From contig URZF01000096.1 in NCBI GenBank assembly GCA_900552255.1, positions 1-6,118 on the forward strand: a DNA stretch of 6,118 bases. Reading direction: 5' to 3'. The position numbers were made by a program, and so were the translations under genes. The stretch's first letter is position 1, and each line of letters opens with the position of its first letter. Positions 1 to 6,022 of this stretch are shown here, one piece after another. This DNA is from an uncultured Eubacteriales bacterium. Lineage in GTDB: Bacteria; Bacillota; Clostridia; Oscillospirales; CAG-272. Below the pieces are notes generated by a model, which worked only from the letters and a program-made list of their open reading frames with translations, made no database searches and had not been told where the DNA came from.

Positions 1-33
1 AAACTTGAAACTGTGAAGGCTCTTGGAGAGAGC

Positions 34-40
34 AAAGGAG
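34..40 (+). promoter_or_regulatory. Ribosome binding site that fixes the start of the first gene
   Basis: The purine run AAAGGAG lies six bases before the ATG at 47. The reading frame is also open upstream to a TTG at 23, but that TTG has no comparable site in front of it, so the ATG is preferred. Confidence 0.7.
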
Positions 41-46
41 CTTATT

Positions 47-562
47 ATGCGGCTGAAAAGACATGTTTGGATTGTTTTGATCTGCGTATTCTGCCTGTCG
101 AGCCTTTTTGCGATATTTTTTTCCTGCCGGAAGCAGACGCTTGACATTACAATGACGGGCTACCGCGCGGCGTCGGAGGAGGGAACGGTCGAGGTTCGCG
201 TGGACGGCGTGCTTTCTTACCGCTTTTTCAGGCCGTATCGCTTTCGCGGGCGCATTTCCGTCGAAGGCTACGAGATTACGTTTGATGAAGCGTATACCAA
301 CGATCTTTTGATGCAAAACGGCTGCGGCTTCCTCGATTATATGTGCGTTGACGAAGAGGGCGTGCGGGATGAATTTCTCGGCCGCATCCGTATGGACGGC
401 TCCGGCTCGCTTCTGATTCTTCTTTACGGAGAAAGCCATGCGGGAGGAAACGCCTATATCTGCGCGCCCGCCGGTACGGCGGCGGAGGCTGCGCTCCTTG
501 CGGAAAAGCTCAGCTGCGGGACATGGATGGAGGAGATCGATTGGGGACTGTCCGGCGATTGA
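47..562 (+). CDS. Hypothetical membrane-anchored or lipoprotein-like protein (171 aa)
   Basis: I do not recognise a family. The N-terminus is basic (MRLKRH) and is followed by a hydrophobic stretch at about residues 7-26 ending in FFSC (Cys27). This looks like a signal peptide or membrane anchor. The cysteine could be a lipidation site, but the lipobox is poor because phenylalanines sit at -3 and -2, so a simple signal anchor is equally possible. The remaining 144 or so residues should lie outside the membrane. They are mixed charged and hydrophobic, with short alternating segments (for example EVRVDG, GRISVEGYEITF, GRIRMDGSGSLLILLY) that suggest a small beta-rich domain. The start is the ATG with AAAGGAG six bases upstream. 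No clear terminator lies between its stop and the thrS promoter 33 bases further on. Nothing links it functionally to thrS. It is probably a real gene; its function is unknown. Confidence 0.7.
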   Translation: MRLKRHVWIVLICVFCLSSLFAIFFSCRKQTLDITMTGYRAASEEGTVEVRVDGVLSYRFFRPYRFRGRISVEGYEITFDEAYTNDLLMQNGCGFLDYMCVDEEGVRDEFLGRIRMDGSGSLLILLYGESHAGGNAYICAPAGTAAEAALLAEKLSCGTWMEEIDWGLSGD

Positions 563-595
563 CGCCATGAAAATGCGGGAATCCTAAAAAGAGGC

Positions 596-624
596 TTGAC
601 AAAATAAAATTTCAGGTGTAAACT
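596..624 (+). promoter_or_regulatory. Sigma-A type promoter of the thrS leader
   Basis: A perfect -35 TTGACA (596-601) is separated by exactly 17 bases from TAAACT (619-624), which matches the -10 consensus TATAAT at four of six positions. The spacer is A/T-rich in its first half. Transcription would begin near 630-632, just before stem I of the T-box. The position, 33 bases after the previous stop codon, fits a dedicated promoter for the thrS transcript. Confidence 0.85.
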
Positions 625-812
625 GATCCTTGTAGGAAAAGCACAACATGGACATGTTCCCGCAGAAATCCCGTTCAGAGAGATGCGCCGCGGCTGAAAG
701 CGCGTTCGGGAGGCTGTGAGGAATACCGCCATGCGGCTGCGCGCAGGAAATGGCGCGCCGGCGCCGTCCGTTACCGCGGAAGTCCGCATACATGCGGATG
801 CAGAGTGAAACG

Positions 813-842
813 TTGAGTGGAACCGTGTCTTTGGCACCTCAA
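813..842 (+). promoter_or_regulatory. T-box antiterminator element
   Basis: Helix A1 is TTGAG (813-817) with CTCAA (838-842). Helix A2 is GTGTC (825-829) with GGCAC (833-837), closed by a three-base TTT loop. Between the 5' strands lies the seven-base bulge TGGAACC (818-824), the conserved site that pairs with the tRNA acceptor end NCCA. The variable base is A821, which predicts U at the discriminator position of the cognate tRNA-Thr. CTCAA is also the outer 5' part of the terminator stem, so the two structures exclude each other. Confidence 0.92.
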
Positions 843-877
843 ACCGGAAATTTCCGGTTTGAGGTTTTTTATTTTTT
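837..877 (+). terminator. Regulated rho-independent terminator of the T-box leader
   Basis: A perfect inverted repeat, 837-850 against 851-864, can fold as a 12-bp stem with an AATT loop. It is followed directly by six T, one A and six T (865-877). The stem uses bases 838-842, which are also needed by the antiterminator, as expected for a T-box. It may also stop readthrough from the upstream hypothetical gene, which lacks its own terminator. Confidence 0.95.
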
Positions 878-886
878 GTATGGGCG

Positions 887-900
887 CCGCCTTTTGGCGG
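887..900 (+). promoter_or_regulatory. Small hairpin just before the thrS ribosome binding site
   Basis: CCGCC (887-891) and GGCGG (896-900) can form a five-pair GC stem with a TTTT loop. It ends two bases before the GAAAGGAA ribosome binding site (902-909). There is no T-run after it, so it is not a terminator. It could stabilise the 5' end of the antiterminated transcript or have no role. Confidence 0.35.
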
Positions 901-916
901 AGAAAGGAATCACATT

Positions 917-2683
917 ATGAAAATCATCGATCATGACGGCAAAATCGTCGAATCCACCTTTGAGGAGGAGCTTGGCAGAAATTCGCTGCGCCACACGGCG
1001 TCGCATATTCTCGCACAGGCGGTCAAGCGCCTGTATCCCGAAACGAAGCTCGCTATCGGTCCCTCGATCAAGGACGGCTTTTATTATGATTTCGACAGAG
1101 AAACGCCGTTCTCCGAGGATGACCTTGCCGCGATTGAAGCGGAGATGAAAAAAATCATCAAGGAAAATTTGAAATTAGAACGCTATACGCTTCCGCGCGA
1201 GGAGGCGATCGCCTTTATGGAGGAAAAGGGAGAGCCGTACAAGGTTGAACTGATCCGCGACCTGCCGGAGGACGCGGAGCTGAGCTTCTTCCGTCAGGGG
1301 GAGTTTACCGATCTCTGCGCAGGCCCTCACGTCACGTATACCTCCGCGGTCAAGGCGGTGAAGCTCACCTCCGTCGCCGGTGCGTACTGGCGCGGCAATG
1401 AAAAGAACAAGATGCTGGTGCGCATTTACGGTACGGCGTTTTCCAAAAAAGAGGACCTCGAACAGTATCTCGAACGCATCGAGGAGGCGAAAAAGCGCGA
1501 TCACCGCAAGCTCGGCCGCGAGCTCGGACTTTTTACCATCATGGACGAGGGTCCCGGCTTTCCGTTTTTCCTGCCGAAGGGCATGATCCTCAAGAATACG
1601 CTCATCGATTACTGGCGGGAAATCCATACCCGCGAGGGATATATGGAGATCAGCACGCCGATGATGCTGAGCCGCTCGCTTTGGGAGACCTCCGGTCACT
1701 GGGATCATTACAAGGACAACATCTATACGACGACCATCGACGAGGAGACTTTCTGTATCAAGCCTATGAACTGTCCGGGCGGCATGCTCGTCTATAAGAT
1801 GGAGCCGCGCTCCTACCGCGATCTTCCGATGAAGGTGGGCGAGCTCGGCCTTGTCCACAGACATGAGAAATCCGGCGCTTTGCACGGTCTTATGCGCGTG
1901 CGCTGCTTCACGCAGGATGATGCGCACATCTTTATGACGGAGGAACAGATCCCGGAGCAGATCAAAGGCGTCGTGCGTCTCATCGACGAGGTGTATGGGC
2001 TGTTCGGCTTCAAATATCATGTAGAGCTCTCGACCATGCCGGAGGATCATCTCGGCTCGCTCGAGGATTGGGAAATGGCCACAAGCGGACTTCGCAGCGC
2101 ATTGGACGAGATGAAGCTTCCCTATGTGATCAACGAAGGCGACGGCGCGTTCTACGGACCGAAGATCGACTTCCATCTCGAGGATTCGCTTGGCCGCACA
2201 TGGCAGTGCGGCACCATTCAGCTCGACTTCCAGCTTCCGATGCGCTTTGAGGCGGAATATATGGCGGCGGACGGGCAGAAACGCCGGCCGATCATGATAC
2301 ACCGCGTCGTATTCGGCTCGATCGAGCGCTTCATCGGCATTCTGACCGAGCATTACGCCGGCAGGTTCCCGACATGGCTTTCTCCGGTGCAGGTGAAGGT
2401 CATCACGATCACCGACCGCGCGAACGAATACGCGGAAAAGGTCACGTCCGCCCTGAAAGAACAGAAGATCCGTGCGGAGCTCGACGACCGCAGCGAGAGC
2501 GCGAATTATAAGATCCGCGCGGCGCAGCTGGAAAAAATCCCGTATATGCTTGTGCTCGGCGATAAGGAGATCGAAGCGGGAACCGTTTCCGTGCGCACGC
2601 GCGACGGAAAGGTGATGGGCAATATGAAGCTCGACGAGTTCGCCGGAACGGTAGCGCAGGAAATCCGCGCGAGAAAGAGCTGA
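917..2683 (+). CDS. thrS: Threonine--tRNA ligase lacking the TGS domain
   Basis: This cytoplasmic class II synthetase attaches threonine to tRNA-Thr using ATP. The protein has 588 residues, against about 640 for the E. coli enzyme. The editing domain is present: HTASH gives the HxxxH pair His26 and His30, and DLCAGPH gives Cys134 and His138, the site that removes mischarged serine. The catalytic core carries MNCPGG (Cys286), RHEKSG, RVRCFTQDDAHIF (His337) and MIHRVVFGS (His462). Cys286, His337 and His462 match the family's zinc ligands, and their spacing (51 and 125) nearly equals that of E. coli (51 and 126). The anticodon-binding domain begins near PTWLSPVQV and runs to the end. The missing part is the N-terminal TGS domain: only about 20 residues precede the editing domain. 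The ATG start has GAAAGGAA 7-14 bases upstream. The leader is a Thr T-box, so expression should rise when charged tRNA-Thr falls. The stop overlaps the next start. Confidence 0.97.
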   Translation: MKIIDHDGKIVESTFEEELGRNSLRHTASHILAQAVKRLYPETKLAIGPSIKDGFYYDFDRETPFSEDDLAAIEAEMKKIIKENLKLERYTLPREEAIAFMEEKGEPYKVELIRDLPEDAELSFFRQGEFTDLCAGPHVTYTSAVKAVKLTSVAGAYWRGNEKNKMLVRIYGTAFSKKEDLEQYLERIEEAKKRDHRKLGRELGLFTIMDEGPGFPFFLPKGMILKNTLIDYWREIHTREGYMEISTPMMLSRSLWETSGHWDHYKDNIYTTTIDEETFCIKPMNCPGGMLVYKMEPRSYRDLPMKVGELGLVHRHEKSGALHGLMRVRCFTQDDAHIFMTEEQIPEQIKGVVRLIDEVYGLFGFKYHVELSTMPEDHLGSLEDWEMATSGLRSALDEMKLPYVINEGDGAFYGPKIDFHLEDSLGRTWQCGTIQLDFQLPMRFEAEYMAADGQKRRPIMIHRVVFGSIERFIGILTEHYAGRFPTWLSPVQVKVITITDRANEYAEKVTSALKEQKIRAELDDRSESANYKIRAAQLEKIPYMLVLGDKEIEAGTVSVRTRDGKVMGNMKLDEFAGTVAQEIRARKS

Positions 2684-3171
2684 TGGAATCCCCCGCGAGC
2701 TTTTACAACATGACGATGGTGTGCGACGGGGAGGGACGCGTCCTTGTGCTCGACAGGATCAAGAGCGACTGGCCGGGGCTGACGTTCCCCGGCGGCCATG
2801 TCGAGCCGGGCGAGAGCTTTGCCGCCTCCGCCGCACGCGAGGTCTTTGAGGAGACGGGGCTTTCTGTCTGCAATCTTATTCCGTGCGGCGCCGTCCACTG
2901 GGCGGAGAAAAACGGGAACAGGCGGTATATCGAGCTCCTTTACCGGACATGCGATTTTACCGGAACGGTTTCGGGCGGCACGTCCGAGGGCAGCGTCTTT
3001 TGGATGAGCGCGGACGCGCTTCGCGCGTCGAGGAGGCTTTCCCCGAATTTCGACCTCTATCTGCCGCTGTTTTTGGACGGCGGCGTTTCCGAGCTGTTTT
3101 TTGAATGGGACGGAAAATCGTGGAACGGCGTTCCGCAGTATTATCGTTATTACACGGAGAAAAAACAATAG
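2683..3171 (+). CDS. Nudix hydrolase, MutT / 8-oxo-dGTP diphosphatase-like
   Basis: Nudix enzymes cleave nucleoside diphosphates linked to another group, using a metal ion. The 162-residue protein carries a complete Nudix box at residues 38-60: Gly38, Glu44, then REVFEETGL (Arg52 to Leu60), with the metal-binding Glu56 and Glu57 intact. The preceding TFPGGHVEPGESF and following WAEKNGNRRYIELLY resemble clostridial proteins annotated as 8-oxo-dGTP diphosphatases. The substrate cannot be read from sequence, and sanitation of oxidised nucleotides is only the default guess. It starts inside the thrS stop codon (TGATG, one shared base), which suggests translation by ribosomes finishing thrS. The AAAGAG upstream is a weak binding site. 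No signal peptide is seen, so it should be cytoplasmic. A later in-frame ATG at 2710 lacks a binding site and would trim the first strand of the domain. Confidence 0.92.
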   Translation: MESPASFYNMTMVCDGEGRVLVLDRIKSDWPGLTFPGGHVEPGESFAASAAREVFEETGLSVCNLIPCGAVHWAEKNGNRRYIELLYRTCDFTGTVSGGTSEGSVFWMSADALRASRRLSPNFDLYLPLFLDGGVSELFFEWDGKSWNGVPQYYRYYTEKKQ

Positions 3172-3188
3172 CGCGTAAGATCCCTGCA

Positions 3189-3204
3189 TGCCGAATGATC
3201 GGCA
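3189..3204 (+). other. Small inverted repeat in the Nudix / beta-helix gap
   Basis: TGCCGA (3189-3194) and TCGGCA (3199-3204) flank an ATGA loop, giving a perfect six-pair hairpin in the transcript. No T-run follows, so it is not a standard terminator. It may be an RNA processing or stability element between the two halves of the transcript, or chance in GC-rich DNA. I see no convincing promoter in the 74-base gap. Confidence 0.35.
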
Positions 3205-3233
3205 CGTGAGCTTTTCGGTTGCCGTCACAGGAA

Positions 3234-3238
3234 AGGAA
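3234..3238 (+). promoter_or_regulatory. Ribosome binding site that fixes the beta-helix gene start
   Basis: AGGAA, within a longer GAAAGGAA run (3231-3238), lies about eight bases before the ATG at 3246. The frame is open further up to a TTG at 3219, but the purine run lies inside that extension, so the ATG is the better start. Confidence 0.7.
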
Positions 3239-3245
3239 TGGGCGT

Positions 3246-4505
3246 ATGATTTATTACATCGATCGGGAAAACGGAAGGGGAGACGGCCTCTCCCCCGATT
3301 TCCCGCGGCCGGATTACCGCGATCTGGAGCTCCGACCGGGGGACAAAGTACTGTTCCGGCGCGGCACGGTGATGCGCGAGCGGCTGGAAACGGTGTCCGG
3401 CGAAAAGGGAAATCCCGTCGTCTATGGGGCATACGGCGAGGGAGAAGCGCCGCGCTTTCTCGGCTCCGTCGATCTCGGCGGAGCCGGGAATTGGGAGATG
3501 GCAAGCCCGAACATTTGGCGCTGTGTCAACCGTCCCGAGACGGAAGCGTGCAATTTTATTTTTGACGGAGGCATCTCCTGCGGGACGCTTCGATGGAGCC
3601 CCGGCGAGCTTTCGGGGCAGGGGGATTTCTTCGACGAATGCTATGGATTTTCCTCTAAAAAGCTGCCTTGCACGGGCGGACTTTATCTGTGGTCGGAGAA
3701 AAATCCCGCGGACGCCTATGGGCGGATCGAATGCGCTGTGTTCGGCGGTCGCAATCTCGCGGACGCGAGACACGATATCCGCATCGAGAATCTTTCATTT
3801 GAGATGAGCGGCGTTCACGGCGTATCCGGCAAGGGAATCCGGACGGAGCTTTTCGGCTGCCGGTTTCGTTTTATCGGCGGCTGCGTGTGGAGCGCGGAGC
3901 GGCAGATCCGCTTCGGAAACGCCGTGGAATTTTGGAATATCTGCGAGGACACAAGCGTCGAAAATTGTATTTTTGATGAGATTTACGATTCCTGTGTGAC
4001 GCATCAGGGCGGCGTGGACTGCCTGCCGGCACGGCATGTGCGGATTTCGCGCAATCTGTTTTCCCGCTACGGAATGGCGGCATACGAATGCCGCGACCGG
4101 CTGCCGGTCGATACGGAGTTTTCCCTGAATCTCTGCGAAAATGCGGGCTGCGGGTTTTCTTCGCTTGGCGCGACAGTCCCGCGTAATTCCGAGATTTATC
4201 CGGAGCCGATGGGACACCATATTTTTATTTGGCGGATCGAGAAAGCGACGCAGGATGGTGAGCTGCGGATTTTTCGCAATGTGTTTGCAGACGCGCCGCA
4301 GGGCGCCGCGGTGTATTCCAGCATCGCGCCGGAGGCCGAGGCGCAGATCTACATGAGCGAAAACCTTTATCGGATGGAAAAAAGGGAATTTTACTGCCGG
4401 ATGGGCGGCAGAAATTACGACGGCTTTGAGGACTATTGGAAACATACGGGCAAAGACGCGGACAGCGTCGATGCGAGCGAAAACGGATACGGGAGGGAAA
4501 CATGA
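3246..4505 (+). CDS. Right-handed parallel beta-helix protein, probably cytoplasmic
   Basis: The protein has 419 residues. The N-terminus (YYIDRENGRGDGLSPDFP, then LRPGDKVLFRRGTV and NPVVYGAYGEGEAPRF) is the typical cap of pectate-lyase-like beta-helix proteins. From about residue 177 there are irregular rungs of roughly 20-30 residues with the recurring pattern of a hydrophobic strand, Asn and aromatic positions: IRIENLSF, VENCIFDEI, VRISRNLFSRYG, FSLNLCENAG, LRIFRNVF, IYMSENLY. Families with this fold often bind or cleave polysaccharides, but I cannot assign a substrate or catalytic residues. Unlike most relatives it has no signal peptide, starting MIYYIDREN, and it contains 16 cysteines, both pointing to the cytoplasm. 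Its stop overlaps the next start by four bases (ATGA), suggesting translational coupling with the FAD protein. It may share the thrS transcript, since no terminator is seen upstream. The fold is likely; the function is open. Confidence 0.88.
   Translation: MIYYIDRENGRGDGLSPDFPRPDYRDLELRPGDKVLFRRGTVMRERLETVSGEKGNPVVYGAYGEGEAPRFLGSVDLGGAGNWEMASPNIWRCVNRPETEACNFIFDGGISCGTLRWSPGELSGQGDFFDECYGFSSKKLPCTGGLYLWSEKNPADAYGRIECAVFGGRNLADARHDIRIENLSFEMSGVHGVSGKGIRTELFGCRFRFIGGCVWSAERQIRFGNAVEFWNICEDTSVENCIFDEIYDSCVTHQGGVDCLPARHVRISRNLFSRYGMAAYECRDRLPVDTEFSLNLCENAGCGFSSLGATVPRNSEIYPEPMGHHIFIWRIEKATQDGELRIFRNVFADAPQGAAVYSSIAPEAEAQIYMSENLYRMEKREFYCRMGGRNYDGFEDYWKHTGKDADSVDASENGYGRET
4491..4496 (+). promoter_or_regulatory. 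Ribosome binding site that fixes the FAD gene start
   Basis: GGGAGG lies inside the end of the beta-helix gene, five bases before the ATG at 4502. The frame is open upstream to a TTG at 4436, but that region would add a basic, unstructured leader before the dinucleotide-binding fold and lies wholly within the preceding gene. The ATG is therefore chosen. Confidence 0.85.
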
Positions 4506-5908
4506 AAACGGATGTTGTCATCATCGGCGCAGGCCCCGCGGGGATTTTTACCGCGATTGAAATGATCAGGGGAGGAAGCCGGCAGAAAATCACGATCGTC
4601 GAGAAGGGGAACGCGATTGAGAATCGTCACTGTCCGAAGGAAAAAACCAAGCGGTGCGTGAGCTGCAAGCCGTATTGCCATATCACGACGGGCTTTTCCG
4701 GCGCGGGCGCGTTTTCGGACGGCAAGCTGTCGCTCAGCTATGAGGTCGGCGGCGACCTGCCGACTCTTGTCGGAGAGGACGTCGTGCAAAGCACGATCGA
4801 TTATACGGATAAAATCTATCTTGAATTCGGCGCGGACGAGCATGTGGAGGGCGTCTCCGACAATGAGGCGAAAAAAGACATCCGCAAGCGCGCGATCCAG
4901 GCGGGACTCAAGCTTGTGGACTGTCCTATCCGCCATCTCGGAACAGAAAAGGCGCAGGAGCTCTATTATTCCATCGAGCAGTATCTTTTGAGCCATGGCG
5001 TCGATATCCTTTTCGGCTATGAGTGCACGGATATCATTATCGAGGACGGCAAATGTCTCGGCGTGCAGATCACAAACGGAAAAGAATCTCTTGAAATCTT
5101 TTCGTCGCGAACCATTGTGGCGACGGGACGCCGCGGCGCGGAATGGCTCGAAAAGACCTGCACGGATCACAATATTGATCACGTGCCGGGCACGGTCGAT
5201 ATCGGCGTGCGCGTCGAGGTGCGCAACGAGATCATGGAAGAGATCAATGCGGTGCTGTATGAATCGAAGCTGATCGGATATCCGAAGCCGTTCAAAAACA
5301 AGGTGCGCACCTTCTGCCAGAATCCCGGCGGCTTTGTCAGTCAGGAGAATTATGACAACGATCTCGCCGTCGTCAACGGACATTCCTATAAAGAGCTGAA
5401 ATCCAACAACACGAATCTTGCGATTCTTTGCTCGCACAACTTCAATGTGCCGTTCAATCAGCCGATCAAATACGCGCAGAAGGTCGGGGAGCTGACCAAT
5501 ATGCTCGGTGCGGGACATATCCTCGTCCAGCGCTTCGGCGACATTCTCGACGGCAAGCGCACGTGGCAGAAGGAGCTTTCCCAATCCAACCTGCGCCCGA
5601 CGCTTCCGGACGCGGTGGCGGGCGACATCACGGCCGCGATGCCGTACCGCGCGATGATGAACATCATCAATTTCATTCAGGCGATGGATCATGTCGTGCC
5701 GGGCTTTGCCTCGACGGAAACGCTGCTTTATTCGCCAGAGCTGAAATTTTACAGCAACCGCGTCAAGATGAACGAGGAGCTGGAAACGAGCGTTTCGGGG
5801 CTTCACTGCCTCGGGGATTCCAGCGGCTGGACGAGAGGTCTTATGATGGCGTCCGTCATGGGAGTGCTGATGGGCAGAAAAATCGTGCGGGACGAAGAAA
5901 AGCAGTAA
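4502..5908 (+). CDS. FAD-dependent dehydrogenase-like protein (COG2509-type)
   Basis: This is a 468-residue flavoprotein-like oxidoreductase with no signal peptide. Residues 4-20 form a Rossmann FAD-binding motif, VVIIGAGPAG (Gly9, Gly11, Gly14), and an acidic residue follows in TIVEKG. A central ATGRRG (residues 207-212) and a C-terminal LGDSSGWTRGLMMA (Gly438, Asp439) complete the usual FAD contacts. Residues 44-59 hold four cysteines spaced C-x7-C-x2-C-x3-C, followed by GFSGAGAFSDGKLSLS. This pattern is one I associate with the uncharacterised FAD-dependent dehydrogenase family COG2509. The reaction and electron partner are unknown. The gene overlaps the beta-helix gene by ATGA and has its own strong GGGAGG site, so the two are probably made together. 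A terminator follows 77 bases after the stop. The family call is fairly firm; any specific enzyme name would be a guess. Confidence 0.92.
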   Translation: MKTDVVIIGAGPAGIFTAIEMIRGGSRQKITIVEKGNAIENRHCPKEKTKRCVSCKPYCHITTGFSGAGAFSDGKLSLSYEVGGDLPTLVGEDVVQSTIDYTDKIYLEFGADEHVEGVSDNEAKKDIRKRAIQAGLKLVDCPIRHLGTEKAQELYYSIEQYLLSHGVDILFGYECTDIIIEDGKCLGVQITNGKESLEIFSSRTIVATGRRGAEWLEKTCTDHNIDHVPGTVDIGVRVEVRNEIMEEINAVLYESKLIGYPKPFKNKVRTFCQNPGGFVSQENYDNDLAVVNGHSYKELKSNNTNLAILCSHNFNVPFNQPIKYAQKVGELTNMLGAGHILVQRFGDILDGKRTWQKELSQSNLRPTLPDAVAGDITAAMPYRAMMNIINFIQAMDHVVPGFASTETLLYSPELKFYSNRVKMNEELETSVSGLHCLGDSSGWTRGLMMASVMGVLMGRKIVRDEEKQ

Positions 5909-5985
5909 AAAGAATCCGCCGAAACGCCTCGATACGGATATCACAGCGAATCCATGAGACGGCAGAAGGAAAAAATGGAATCATG

Positions 5986-6022
5986 ACCGGCTTCGTTTTA
6001 TGAGCGAGGCCGGTTTTGCTTT
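5986..6022 (+). terminator. Rho-independent terminator after the FAD gene
   Basis: ACCGGCTTCG (5986-5995) pairs with CGAGGCCGGT (6005-6014) over ten pairs with one G-T wobble, around a nine-base loop. It is followed by TTTTGCTTT. No T-run exists on the other side, so it works on the + strand only. It marks the end of the transcript that includes the FAD gene. Confidence 0.88.

Larger units (their letters stand above)
631..877 (+). ncRNA. T-box riboswitch (tRNA-Thr sensing leader) of thrS
   Basis: T-box leaders bind a specific uncharged tRNA and switch between antitermination and termination. Every main part can be placed by hand. The base of stem I is CATGG (647-651) paired with CCATG (729-733). 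Above it, TTCC/GGAA (657-660/720-723) and CGCAG/CTGTG (661-665/714-718) pair. The distal helix is ATGCGC/GCGCGT (683-688/700-705), preceded by the typical AGAGAG bulge sequence (677-682). The specifier loop holds ACC (725-727), a threonine codon, preceded by GAAT and followed by a G. An F-box motif CCGTTA is at 768-773, and a stem III hairpin TCCGCA/TGCGGA is at 783-788/793-798. The antiterminator (813-842) carries the bulge TGGAACC. The ACC specifier matches the downstream ThrRS gene, which independently supports the call. The fold was drawn by eye and not computed. Confidence 0.95.

Noticed and set aside
1..144. A frame open from the left edge to TGA at 142-144, which could be the 3' end of an upstream gene.
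   Set aside because: It overlaps the first gene by almost 100 bases, while that gene has a good ribosome binding site and a convincing hydrophobic N-terminus. The other two frames stop at 6-8 and 14-16, so an upstream gene could equally end there.
454..837. Minus-strand open frame across the T-box leader.
   Set aside because: It spans the end of a gene, a promoter and a structured RNA, and has no coding signature.
1772..1783. ThrRS has CPGG where many enzymes have CPGH (Gly289), and a cysteine in RVRCFTQDD (Cys330).
   Set aside because: I recall the same variants in clostridial ThrRS proteins, so they look like lineage features and not lost function. The zinc ligands are intact.
1175..2353. 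Long minus-strand open frame opposite thrS (392 codons).
   Set aside because: It lies antisense to a certain gene. In GC-rich coding DNA such shadows are common, and the translation shows no family resemblance.
4433..5944. Long minus-strand open frame opposite the FAD gene (503 codons).
   Set aside because: It is antisense to a clear flavoprotein with intact motifs, and its product is a His- and Arg-rich mix with no recognisable domain.
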